Source: Paraphaeosphaeria minitans (Eukaryota > Ascomycota > Dothideomycetes > Pleosporales > Didymosphaeriaceae). Taken from it: DNA of 64,000 nucleotides. The notes below the pieces were generated by a model, which ran no database searches, was not told where the DNA came from, and saw only the letters and a program-made list of their open reading frames with translations. The stretch covers positions 1,116,001 through 1,180,000 of the forward strand of contig WJXW01000008.1 in NCBI GenBank assembly GCA_015832175.1, in the 5' to 3' direction. Of the stretch, positions 20,704-32,070 are shown one piece after another; position 1 is the first letter of the stretch, and every line of letters starts with the position of its first letter. Made by a program: the position numbers and the translations under genes.

Positions 20704-21520
20704 AGCATACAGTACCTTTATTATTGTAACGTTCACTGCCCTAAGTACGGTACATGTACTTTCCTGCTCGAAGAAAATATTTTCAAAAAAGAGTCAACGC
20801 TTCGTTCGAAGTCTTCCAACGAATGAGAAACAGGTTCAAAAATGAATCTCTGAACTGCGCCAATGACAACTTGGGGCGAGCTCACCTAATGCATAGCCTC
20901 GGCAGCGCTTCCCAGTCGACACTTCCGAGATCTATCCCCTCTTTCCCCATAGCACGCCTTCATCTTCTTCATCACTTCCTGCTACGCTGATACGCACATC
21001 ACTCCTCGACTAGCGGGTGCTGTCATTCAATGTAATTCAGCGAGTCCTATTTTCAGCCACAACCCATGCGTGGCCGCGAAGGCTTAGCGAATAGCCATCA
21101 CGCCTGATGTCATTGTTAGCCCACCACTCACCAACTCATCTTAATCTCCAAAGGCGGGTCTTTGATCCTGCAGTACCACTAGGTACCTAACTCTTCGCAG
21201 GCTTCTTAGGTACCAGCGTCGCATCTGCTGTACTGGCCCCCCCGCCCCCCTCGCCGCGCCCCTCAATTACGCGACGTCATCTTAACAGACGCCTTAGCAA
21301 GGTGCTGCCACGTCCCTACCTGCACACACCGGAGCCCGCCTCGCACGCGATATAGCCCCTACATCAAGATGCTGTGTTTGGAGGTGATTACCGGGTCGCC
21401 GGAAGCTCTGTGAGGCGGTTATCACTGGCAGTGATAATTTCAGCTTATGCGCAGAGCATTGGTGACTTCGCTCGCTGACGATCCACAAGGCGTTCGTCGC
21501 CAAAGACAGATCGCCAGAAT
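20704..21520. other. Intergenic stretch, no supported gene
   Basis: The stretch has no convincing frame. A C-run tract lies at 21,238-21,262 (CCCCCCCGCCCCCC). Confidence 0.3.
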
Positions 21521-21524
21521 TCAC

Positions 21525-21890
21525 TGTTGAACATCGCGGTGCTGACAGATCTGCTGAATGCTGAGGTCATGACACCATGCGATGTGTGTCAGCCTGGCTA
21601 TATAGACTAGCACCCTCAGTGCTGTTTAATAGACAACGAATAAATCAACAATCACTTATCTCAACAGTAAGCGTTGTGTTGAAACATCACAGCGCTGTGA
21701 CATAGAGTGTCGCACTACAGGAGGGACTGAGGATATATACGTTAGACCTCCCCAGACTTCTGTAGAACAATGAACACAATCATCACTCACTTCGACACGT
21801 TGAATATCCCGGTGCTGACCAAGATCTGCTAAATGCTGAGGTCATGACACCATGCGATGTGTGTCAGCCTGGCTATATAGCCCTGGAGAC
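21525..21890 (+). repeat. Cluster of three short LTR-like units
   Basis: Unit 1 (21,525-21,666) starts TGTTGA and ends TCAACA, an inverted terminal hexamer with TG...CA ends, and has a TATATAG box. Unit 2 (21,677 to about 21,798) starts TGTTGA and has GGATATATACG. Unit 3 (about 21,799-21,890) starts CGTTGA and repeats 75 bp of unit 1 almost exactly, including GAGGTCATGACACCATGCG. The units look like small solo LTRs inserted side by side. No gag or pol is found between them. Confidence 0.5.
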
Positions 21891-22406
21891 AACGACGGAA
21901 GGAGGCCCGAAAACAGTCTCCTAGAGTTTTTGTTTGCCCACAAGTAGCCACACAGAAGGCCTCCGTGTAGGACCCAGTTTTGGGCCTCCCTCTCTTGTGC
22001 CCTCTGCACCTATTCTTAGCATGGATATGCCCGCCTTTAGTCTGCCATGAGAAACACAACGGGCACGAGCATTCATGAGGAGATCACATAAGGAACACCT
22101 CGCGCGCTCCTCCACAAGGGGCGACATTCACAACACTTTAATAGTAGCGATATCGACTGTATCAGTGTATGTTGTCAGGTGCAAGTTCACACGTAGAGTG
22201 AGTGGATGTAAAGACTGTAGGTTAAGTTGGGTATGTCAAAATAAAGATCCACCACGTCCAGCCGTCTGCGTTTGCTCTTCACCGTCGATGCCGTTCTGAA
22301 GTTGTTTGATAAGTCAGATAACGTTACCTTTGCATCAGCCTGACGATATTGATCGCCCGAGTCCACGTCGGTTTCAATTGTTCTTCGCGTACCAAGTGTG
22401 GTATAA

Positions 22407-22896
22407 CTACCAACGATTCAACCCCATCCTCTCTCTCTCTTCCTCAGTCGCCTCTGGCATGATATCCTCGATTGGTGTCGCTGCAACCCGGCTGTTTCTC
22501 GAAGCTTGACGGTCTGATGCTCCATTGAGTGCCGCCTCGTTTCGGTGACCCGGCGCATTCGAGGCATCTGAATTGGTCGACGATGGTGCGGGCGTGGGAG
22601 GATGTCCTTGAAGGAGGTCAGTGGGTTTTGGATATGTTATCTTTAGCGACCCCACCACGTTGAGCCCCAGCTTCCCAAGCAGTTTCTAACTCTCTTCGGT
22701 CTTCCTCACTCATGGGGGGTAAAAATCTGCTTAATTGAGTTGGTTTACCACTACTTTCTGAAGCAGTGTCCACAGTGCTACTGGTTGTTTCTCCACCAGT
22801 AGTGACGGGTTGGCTACGTAGAGGATGTGGATGACCATTTACAGCGACAGCTTCTTCCTGTTGAGGAGGTTGTGGCTGATTGTTTGAGGTGGACAT
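22407..22896 (-). CDS. Small Ser/Thr/Pro-rich disordered protein, family copy C
   Basis: Exons 22,896-22,659 and 22,606-22,407 give 145 aa. The inferred 52-nt intron has GTGGTG as donor, a CACTGAC branch and TTCAAG acceptor; the donor is weak. The frame joins at phase 1. Without splicing the first frame ends 12 codons on. The start MSTSNNQPQPPQQ and the centre HPLRSQPVTTGGETTSST match copy A closely; the C-terminal half (acidic, ending ERERMGLNRW) has no counterpart in the other copies. Copy C is probably the most complete member. The upstream DNA (GGTATAGTGCTGAAC) is shared with copy A. Function is unknown. Confidence 0.5.
22607..22658 (-). other. Inferred intron of copy C
   Basis: GT...AG ends with a CTGAC branch 12 nt before the acceptor. 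It was placed because the two frames on either side both look coding and join in phase. Confidence 0.4.
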
Positions 22897-23710
22897 TTCT
22901 GCTGCTGCTCAAAGTATATACGGTATAGTGCTGAACAAAATCGCTAAGATCATGTGAGTATGCTGTAGATGTGCGGAAATGTTCCGGACCTTTGTATATC
23001 TAGGAAATTCGAGCGAGCAGCTATATATGCGCGACAGGAATAGAGTTATTCCAGTAGCAGGCTATGGGAGGAGAGCCTGCTACAGTCGCCGGGGTGAAAT
23101 TGGTGGATTCGGTGGAGGCAATCTCTCCACGAGAGGGTCTGGTCCTTTCCAAAGAGAAAGGTTGAAGAGCGGTCCGAAGAAAACGCAAAGAGGAGATGAT
23201 AGCAGTGGCTTGATGATAATGGAGATTATGAGGCTTTATATATGTACCCGTCCTCCCCCACCCCACCCATCCCTGCTCCCATGGTACACTCTGCTGTGCG
23301 CCCCTGCCCTTCTACCTTTACGCTAATACACCTTCGGATACGTTGGAAACGTATGCAGCGCCTCCTCATGTATGTGAAGAGGCTTGCAGATGGATCAAGG
23401 GGCTGGGACCTACCGGGATCGGACTACGATGAAATGCATGGACTAGCACTGCAGCCGTCTGGTCCATGCCGAATGCACAACAATCCTCGTTGATCTTGAT
23501 TGACATCCTGTACAAACGAAGCTTGACATCCTGTACAAATAGATTCGGGCAGCGATACTTCTCGGCCGGCATTCGGTCATGGGGGAGCCTACGGTGTCCC
23601 CATGCTGACCATTTTGGGATGAACAGATCAATGTGACATTCAGGGAGGGCGGGCGCAAATAACGTAGATTGATACACACAAGCGACCTTCTAGTGATTCG
23701 CCCTCTATGG

Positions 23711-23989
23711 TTACTCTCCGCCATTGACGTTGTCGTTTTGGTACCGAGAAAACGCAGTTGAATCAACCCGGCGAATTCCGTCACCCAAGGGCAAATCGTT
23801 GACCATCGTAGCTTGGGTAGTGTTGCCACCTCCGACCTGATTGCCTGTGGCCTGTCCGTCCGTAGCAGTCCTTTGACCACTGCTCTCAGAAGTAGAGTTG
23901 ACATTACTGTTCCTATTTCCTCCACCAGCGGCTCCGTGCCCGTGAGCTTGCTGTATAGGGCGTTGTGGCTGATCGTTGGAGATGGACAT
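23711..23989 (-). CDS. Small disordered protein, family copy D
   Basis: The ORF encodes 92 aa starting MSISNDQPQRPIQQ, like copies A and C. It keeps the STSESSG motif but has a Gly/Asn-rich centre (GAAGGGNRNSN) instead of the VTTG block. The end (DLPLGDGIRRVDSTAFSRYQND) has some structure-like hydrophobics. Its 5' flank (23,990-24,545) is the duplicate of the flank of copy A and is cut at 24,546 by the transposon block. Function is unknown. Confidence 0.45.
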   Translation of the reverse strand: MSISNDQPQRPIQQAHGHGAAGGGNRNSNVNSTSESSGQRTATDGQATGNQVGGGNTTQATMVNDLPLGDGIRRVDSTAFSRYQNDNVNGGE

Positions 23990-24319
23990 TGTTGCTACGT
24001 GTAGCCAGTAGTGAGCAGTGTTAGATGAGTTGTCTATACCTACGTAAGTGTGTTACCTAGAAGAATTCGCTGTAACCACGAACCTTTGTTACTCCTAGCA
24101 CGGTTCTTTTTGAGAACTTTGAATATAAAGAGATGGTGGCAGTCGAAAGACTCGATAGGAGGTAAAGTGATCAAAAAGCAAATAAGGTTGTGGTATCGTC
24201 TGAGGGGCGGCACTGGGTGATCTAGCCTAGCGAAGACATCCAAATCAAGCCCTCTTATTTCGATTCCACAAGCCGGTGTTACGGTCCATATCAGCTTGCC
24301 GCAGTTCGGCTTTGACACC

Positions 24320-24545
24320 TTGCTCTCTCGCCCCCTCATTCTGCAAGCCACTGCATTCTTTCACACGGCCTAGAAGGCAGGACCCACCTTTCAATATGCA
24401 GTGTTAATCAAAGTCTGTCTATACAGGGCATTACGTTGCTGAATCCATGTAAGTCTGGCATCGATGCGGCGTTCAATGAAATCCATTGGAGATGCAGAGA
24501 CACAACACCTTACTGCTGTCGATCATCGAAATTCCGCATGCTGAG
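24320..24545 (-). repeat. Upstream repeat segment of copy D, truncated by the transposon block
   Basis: It matches 6664-6796 and the TCATCGAAATTCCGCATGCTGA word at 7096. In copy A the repeat continues into CTGCCGTTAAACC; here it stops after GCTGA and the AT-rich block starts. Confidence 0.55.
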
Positions 24546-25683
24546 TTAGTAACTAAATGGCGTTGTAATAACTTCCTATTCCTTATTAGGTTTTTAGTCC
24601 TTAATAGTTAGTATATTTAACTTAGTTTAATAGACTTTATTCTTTAATCTACAGTTTCTGGCTATGTGGCCTAGTTTACTACATATAAAGCATTTATAGG
24701 TCTTAGTTATTAGTTATTAACTTCTATTAGAGACGCGTTTATTAGGCTGCTTAGGGCCTATCCTTCCTCCTTTTCCTTTGCCTATGTAGTTAAACTAGAT
24801 ATCTTCTATTAGTTTGTATCTCTAGTAGTTCCTTAGCTGTTGTTTTTGGATAATTCTAATAGGGTTCTTATAAACTACTTTTACTAGTTGTCTAAAGCTT
24901 ATCGCCCTAGGGTTTTAGTAAAACTCTTATTATAGTGAAAACTATTCTTTGTTAATTCTAATAGTTTCTTTATATAGTTCTTTAAGGTTAGTAATTTACG
25001 CACCACTATATAGGAGTTCCTTACGTAGTTTCTATTTAAGTTCTTATTTATATATATCCTAAAGAGATTTGTTATTCTAGTTAAGTTGCACAGCGTATCT
25101 ACAAAACTTAGCTATATACTTAGCTGCTAATTATTTCTAAGTTATAGTCTAAATCTTTGCTTTTGTAATAGAGTTCTTATTAGCAATTCTAAAGAGTTAT
25201 CTAAGGTATTTCTTAAAGTTATTATAATCCTTAATAATGTTAACTGCATTAGTGTGCTTATTTACGTAATTATTGTTATTGTTATTATAGTCCATTCCTA
25301 GGTACTTTTTAAGGTAGGGATAGATCTATAATCCTATATCTCCTCGCATATATGTCGCTACAAAGATAACCTTTTTTTATTTTTAAGGGGTTTGTCTAAG
25401 TTAAAGAAGTAGAGGTCTAACTAGAGAATCTAGACGTTAGTTTAAGATTATTCGCTAAAGTAGAGATTAGGTTTATACGCCTTACTGCCATCCTTTATAG
25501 GAGTAATCTTAGCAGCACCTAAAGCTATAGAAGAGGTAGGAGTTTGTAAAGTACTTATATTAAGAGTGTTTAAGATGTTAAATCTAAGAGGGTAGCTAGT
25601 CCTAAAGGGTTAAGGTTAGTTCTTAGGTAGGAGTACTTACAGAAGGTAGAAGGTCTTGTTAATATATTAGTATCTTAATAAAG
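24546..25683 (-). pseudogene. Gypsy gag relic 1
   Basis: On the minus strand, the segment around 24,642-24,690 reads CFICSKLGHIARNCR, a CCHC zinc knuckle with all four ligands. The rest is broken by stops. The relic follows the LTR at 25,684-26,007 in the orientation expected for gag. It ends at 24,546 with the motif GTTAGTAACTAAAT, beside unrelated host DNA. Confidence 0.6.
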
Positions 25684-26007
25684 TGTAATAAGTTAATAAT
25701 TTAGTCTACTAGAATCTAAACAATAGATTAATAAACAGATTAAACATAAGTATAAAGAGTCCATTCTTACGTTCCTATATACTAAGTAAAGGCCGCTCTA
25801 TAGGGAGCGCTCTGTAGAGAGCGCTCTATAGAGAGCGGTTACGTGTGTTATACTCTGGTACAGAGCAATTAAGCGCTCTATAGAGAGTAGTTACGTAACT
25901 CCTTTATTTAAGGCGTAGCCGGCATCGAATCCCCGCTTAATCCTTACTACGCGCCCACTAGGTACAAAACCGGCTTTTCGCCATTATGTGGATTTCAGAT
26001 CCTAACA
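25684..26007 (-). repeat. LTR, minus orientation (324 bp)
   Basis: On the minus strand it starts TGTTAGGATC and ends TTACA. It matches 36,832-37,154 along its length. It contains repeats of the palindromic word GCTCTATAGAG at about 25,796-25,840. Confidence 0.6.
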
Positions 26008-26880
26008 CCCTTTTAGTGCCTAGTAGGGTTCTATATAGTCCTAAATATCTAGTTTATACTTAGGTAACATAGGGTTGTCTTCTTCCCGCCTACTTTATAA
26101 GTAAGGAGTAGGAGATCTTAGTATCTCTTCTACGTCTTTTACGTTATAGTATATATTAGAGTTGTCTTTTAGATCTTTGTATAATTGTAAGTTAGGTAAA
26201 TCTAATTACTTACTTTATTCTAGTGTAACGCGTTAGTAACTAAATAGCGTTATAATAACTTCCTATTCCTTATTAGGTTCTTAGTCCTTAATAGTTAGTA
26301 CATTTAACTTAGTTTAATAGACTTTATTCTTTAATCTGTAGTTCCTAGCTATATAGCCTAGTTTGCTACATATAAAGCATTTATAGGTCTTAGTTATTAG
26401 TTATTAACTTCTATTAGAGACGTGTTTATTAGGCTACTTAGGGCCTATTCTTCCTCCTTTTCCTTTACCTATATAGTTAAACTAGATATCTTCCATTAGT
26501 TCGTATCTCTAGTAGTTCCTTAGTTGTTACTTTTAGATAATTCTAATAGGGTTCTTATAAACCACTTTTACTAGTTGTCTAAAGCTTATCGCCCTAGGGT
26601 TTTAGTAGAGCTCTTATTGCAGTAAAAACTATTCTCTATTAATGCTAATAGTTTCTTTATATAGTTCTTTAAAGTTAGTAATTCGTGCACTACTACGTAA
26701 GAGTTCCTTATATAGTTTCTATTTAAGTCCTTATTTATATATATCCTAAAGAGATTTGTTATTCTAGTTAAGTTGCACAGCGTATCTACAAAACTTAGCT
26801 ATATACTTAGCTGCTAATTATTTCTAAGTTATAGTCTAAATCTTTGCTTTTGTAATAGAGTTCTTACTAGTATTATATAA
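26008..26880 (-). pseudogene. Gypsy gag relic 2
   Basis: It is a second copy of the gag segment (26,232-26,880), with the zinc knuckle now reading CFICSKLGYIARNYR, so two ligand positions are lost through C-to-T changes. The homology to relic 1 starts at the same GTTAGTAACTAAAT motif. The 220 bp between it and the LTR have no counterpart in relic 1. Confidence 0.5.
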
Positions 26881-28585
26881 AGGTAAGGGTAGTCTAGTCT
26901 ATCTAGTATTAGTTGTAGTTTATACTAGTGTTAAAGTGTCTATTTAGTTAATTATATAATTCCTCCTATTAAAGTCCTAGTCTTATATTGTAAAGGTAGT
27001 AGGTGCTCGCGCGATTAGAGAGAATGCCTAGGAAGATGTTTATATACTAGTCCTGTAGTATACCTAGTCTATAGCATAACTCTCTAAAGAGTCTTGCCTT
27101 ATCTGCTAGTATATTATATAGTTAGCTAGTGTAGTTGTTCTCCTTATTCTATGCTTTCTAAAAGAGAATAATCTTGTCTAGCTAGATAAGGGTATAGTCC
27201 CTTTATTATTAAGAAGACTAGGAGCGTCTAGCCTCTTTATATAATATAGTTTGTTGGGCAAAAGTAGTCTAGGTTTTAGGCTATTGCCACTAGTGTGGCT
27301 CTATATATAGTGTCTCTGTCTTCGCACGTATAGGGATAGGCCCTAGCTGTGCTTTATATGTATATGTATTACCTATAAATAGTGTAGGTTACATTATTAG
27401 AATTGTGCAAAGTAGTTTAGGTTACAGTTACAGCGTTATTATATAAAGGGTCTGTAGCTTATAGTTAAGCTGTAATAGTCTAAAGAGTTTCTTTGTATAA
27501 GTGTCCTTTGTTGCAATATTAGTAGTGATAAAGCTTTTCTTTATAAGAAAAGTAATAAGCTGTCTTCTTACTATATAACTAATCTTATTAAAGGTTCTCT
27601 CCTTCTAGTTATTAAAATCTTTAGCGAAAGAAAAGATTACCTCTTTACTTTTAAGGCTGCTTACGCGATATTACGCAATTATATATACTATATAAGTTTT
27701 TAGCTGTTTTAGAGAAGGGGGTGGGTGGCTGTGTAGATCTACTCTATCTACCTAGTGCTTTTGTGCGATCTCTCCTCTTAAGGTAATAGCCTTAATATTT
27801 ATTACTTCCTTTACTTATTAAAGCTATATTACTTTGTTTTCTTGCTAAGGAGGTAGTATTAATTATTACGTAACGTCCTTAGGTTGTAGTTTCTCTAGGA
27901 AGTCTCCTAGTCTTAAAGCTATATTATTATCATTATTTTTCTTAGTCGTGTAACGTGTCTATATTTAGTTATCGCTAGTTTAATTGTACGACTTGTTTGC
28001 GTTTAGTTGTTACTAGTTTAATTATACAACGTGTTTTTTAGGGTTGTAAGGGGGTTTACTATCTCCTTTCTTTTCTATAGAATAGCTTAGACTAGATTGT
28101 GTAACTCTTTATAGATGTGCGCGCTTTGTTTCTACTTATTATATAATCTAAAATTTAATCTCTAGTAAAGGTAATAATATAGAGCCTACATATCTAGCTT
28201 GTAAGGCGCTCTGTCTTTAGACTTTACTAGTTTATAGTTAATTAGAATTAACCACTAATTAGTGTAGGTTTAGCTTAATCTGTAATTAAGTATTTAAGGG
28301 TTAATAGTATACTATTATATAAAAAGTAAAAAGTAGGTTTAATTAATTACGTCTTGTCTATTGTACAAAGGGGCACTAAGGACCTTATAAAGTCTCTGCC
28401 TCTTGGCGCTAACCTAAGTAGTGGGTCCTTGTGTGGGTCCTTATAGGTAGGCAGGGCCTTATAAAGTCTCTACCTCTTAGTACTAACCTAAGTAGTGGGT
28501 CCTTGTGCGGGTCCCTATAGGTAGGTAGGCCCCTATTTCACTCAGTGCTGTTTATACGATAAACTGTATAGATAAAGCCTATTAA
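26875..28585. repeat. Unidentified repeat X, copy 1
   Basis: It is similar to 42,150-43,855 in the same orientation and, for its last part, to 43,856-44,570; the end is found inverted at about 38,095-38,420. The final 190 bp contain two tandem units of about 80 bp (CCTTATAAAGTCTCT...GGGTCC). Some minus-strand stretches look like eroded coding sequence, but I cannot assign a protein. Confidence 0.5.
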
Positions 28586-31500
28586 AGGGGCTAAGCTCCC
28601 TAAACTAGAATAGATTAGGGCCTAAAGGTAAAACACCTACGCTACCTATACGCTCTAGGTGCATATTATAGATAATATAGAAGTAGAGCGTAGGATAAAA
28701 ACTACTATCTATAGCGTTAATAAGAAAGGGATCCCTCTCCTACTTAGTAACCCCTTCCTATAAGAAGGCAATATCTACTTTAATTACAGCTTATAAATAT
28801 AGCGCTAGGCCTATACTACAGCTTTAATATAGCTGATTACTATAAGGGACTTTAAAGATAATATAGAGTATACTAGCTTAGATTTATTTCTTCTAGGGGT
28901 CTTATAAATAACTAGTATAAGCTTAGAGCACCTAGCGCGCATTAATAAAGCGTATATAGTGTAGGTACTACGCATTCCTAACATATTACGCGAATATAGT
29001 AACGTATTTAATGAAAAAGTAGCGTCTACCCTACTAAATTTTAAGGAATCTAATTATGCTATCCCTATTATAGAGGGAAAGGAAACTCCTTATAAACCAC
29101 TCTATAATCTCTTAGAGCGGGAGCTTAAGGTACTTTAGGAGTATCTAGAAGATGCCTTAAAAAAGGGATAGATTAGGTATAGCACTAGCCTAGCTAGAGC
29201 ACTAATTCTATTCGCCCCTAAAAAAAATAGTACACTACAGCTTTACATAGATTATTAGGGCTTTAATATAATTACTATTAAAAATTATTACCTACTACTC
29301 TTAGTTAGAGAGACGCTTAACCGCCTATTAGGCGTATACTACTATATAACCCTTAATCTTCGCAACGCCTACTATAGAATTTAGATCTAGGTAGAAGATA
29401 AGTAGAAAACTATATTCTAAACTTGCTATAGCCACTTTAAATACTTAGTAATACTATTTAGCTTAACTAATGCCCTTGTGAGCTTCTAGGTATATATTAA
29501 TAAGGCACTAGCACTACACCTAGATGACATATATATTATGTACCTAGATAATATACTTATCTATACCTATAATAAGGATCTTACGCTTTATTAGCGCGCG
29601 GTCTACACTATGCTTAAATTACTATATAAGGCTACACTTTTTATTAATTTAACTAAGTGCATATTCGCCTTAGGTAAAGTCTACTTTCTTAGTTTTATTA
29701 TAACTACGTAAGGAATCTGCGCTAATCCTACGCGTATAGTAACTATTATAGAATAGCTATAGCTAACTAGCATCTAAGAGCTCTAGTTATTTCTAGGCTT
29801 TATAAACTTTTATAGGCGATTTATTAAAGTATATACGCAAGAAACTGCTCCTCTCTTAGACTTACTTAAGAAGAACTAAGTGTTCTAATAGTTAGTAAAA
29901 GCTAATAATACTTTTCAAATGCTTAAAACGCGCTTCTTAAGTGTGCCTATTCTACGCCACTTTAACCCTACGCTACTAATCTAATTAGAGAATAATATAT
30001 CTACTTTTATAATATATAGTATCCTTTTGCAGCTATTTAAGGACTAGAAGTGGCACCTAGTTACTTTTATGTTAAGAAAACTTTAAGCAGCAGAGCTAAA
30101 TTATAAGGTATATAACCTTAAGCTCCTTGCTATTATCTACTACTTTAAGTAATAGAGATATTACCTAGATAGCACATAGCACACAATTTAAGTGCTAAGT
30201 AACTATAATAATTTACACAGTATGCGCGCTGTATAGAAACTAAACCTATAATAAGTATAATAGGTAATATACCTAGTAGCTTTTAATTTTAAAGTGGAAC
30301 ACTACCTAGGGAAAATAAACCTAGCAGATAAACTATTAAGAAGGGTAGATTACGCATAGGAGAACCTATCGCTAACCTATTTATTACCTACCCTATAGAA
30401 CAAATTACTACAGAGGACTAAGCATAGTAGAGTAAGTAGATCTATAAATAAGCTAAGCTTATTAGGCGTATATAAAACGCATATTACTAATATTTATAGA
30501 GCTATAAGGGTCCCTACTACTAGTGCTATAGTGTGTACGCTATATATACTACGCTTACTAGCTAGAGTATTAGTTAGTAGTAAACTTATAATAAAAAAGT
30601 CTAACTTTATTACTAAAGTTTAGTAGCTCTAGTAAAGGGACACCTTTGCTATTAAGCGTATTACTAGCTTAAGGCGTAAAAGAAGCACTTAAAGTAGTAG
30701 TAAGGTGCAAGTATAGCGTCTTAATAAAATGGAAGTCCTAAGGTATAATAGTAGATTATACATCCTAGATAAACTAGTAATTAGGTAAGAGATTTTGTTC
30801 TAGCACTATAATATATATATAGTAGGCCACTTTAGTGTACGTAGAACGCTTAAGGCTATTAAGAGGACCTACTATTAGCCTCTTATAGGTTAAGATGTTT
30901 AGAAGTACGTAAGGACTTATACTATTTACTAAAGGAGTAAAGCTCTAAGGTATAGTAAGTATAGCCAGCTATTACCTCTTCTAACACTAAAGGATATCTT
31001 TAAGGAAGTCTTACTAGACTTTATAACTAGATTCTTACTAGTAAAGGATTAAGGCAGCTGCGTTTTTAATATAATCTTTATAATTATATACTACTTCTCT
31101 AAGATGGCTATCTATATCCCTACACAGAAAACATAGGATATAAAGGAATTTATAGAAGCCTACTTCTAAGAGATTATCTTAAAGTTTAGTATTTAGAAAG
31201 GTATTATATCTAATAGGGGCTCTACCTTCACCTCCGCTTTTTGGGCAGAAATATGCTACTAACTACAGGTAAAGTGTAGGCTTAGCACTACTTTCTACTC
31301 TTAAATAAACAGGTAAATAGAGCGCCAGAATTAGACACTTAAATAATACCTTTACATATTTATTACACCTCTATAAATAAACTAGGTTAAACTGCTCCTA
31401 ATAGCTTAATTTGTATATAAACTCTATCTATAATTTAACAAAAACAACGCCTTTCTATGCAGTATATAGTAAGCACCCTATCCTTACTACGCCTCCTATA

Positions 31501-32070
31501 GATAGTAGGCTAGAGGGGGAGCTACTAGATATAGTTAAAAGAGTAAAACGTATACACAGCGCACATATATTACTTATAGAGCACCTACGCTTAGCATAAG
31601 AGTATTAGAGCTAGTACTATAATAAGAAGCATAAGTAAGAGTTATTCTAGAGAGGCGACTTAGTCCTACTTAGTATAAAGAATATATATATACCTTAATA
31701 ACTAAGTAAGAAGCTATTAGGAAAATTTATTAGGCCCTTCTAAGTATAGGACGCAGTTAGAATATAGGTATACTGCCTACTTTTCCTACTACACTATTGT
31801 ATTTATAACGTGTTTTACATTTCCCTTCTTAAACAATAGAAACTAAGGCTAGGAGTAGAAGATATTAACACCTAGCTACTAGAGGTTATACCTAAAGGCG
31901 GAGAAGCCTAGGAAGTAGAAGAAATCCTAGCTAAGTAAATAAAAAAGGGGTAAAAGTAATACCTACTCTACTAAAAAGGCTATAATAAGACTTAGGATAC
32001 CTAGATTCTAGAGTTAGACTTTAAAGATATAAATAACCTAGTCTAAACTTTTAAAAGGAAAAGAGCTGCG
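28586..32070 (+). pseudogene. Gypsy (chromovirus) pol relic 1
   Basis: On the plus strand the following motifs can be read between stops: an LTLNLRNAYYRI-like RT motif, the catalytic box YLDNILIYT (consensus YLDDILIYS) near 29,540, [14 protein letters not shown], and the integrase end YNLTKTTPFYAVYSKHP at 31,430-31,490. A chromodomain is traceable at about 31,890-32,050 (EVEEILAKQIKKG...QYLLYQKGYN). Gln and Trp codons are replaced by TAA/TAG. This is a dead chromodomain Gypsy element. Confidence 0.75.
31411..31599 (+). pseudogene. Surviving 62-codon integrase fragment
   Basis: This is the only long open frame left in the block. It is the integrase C-terminal region of pol relic 1 (TTPFYAVYSKHP, then HSAHILLIEHLRLA). 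It has no independent start signal and is not a gene. Confidence 0.7.

Noticed and set aside
23443..23925. 160-codon minus-strand frame
   Set aside because: It overlaps family copy D, whose start is conserved in other copies, and shows no motif of its own.
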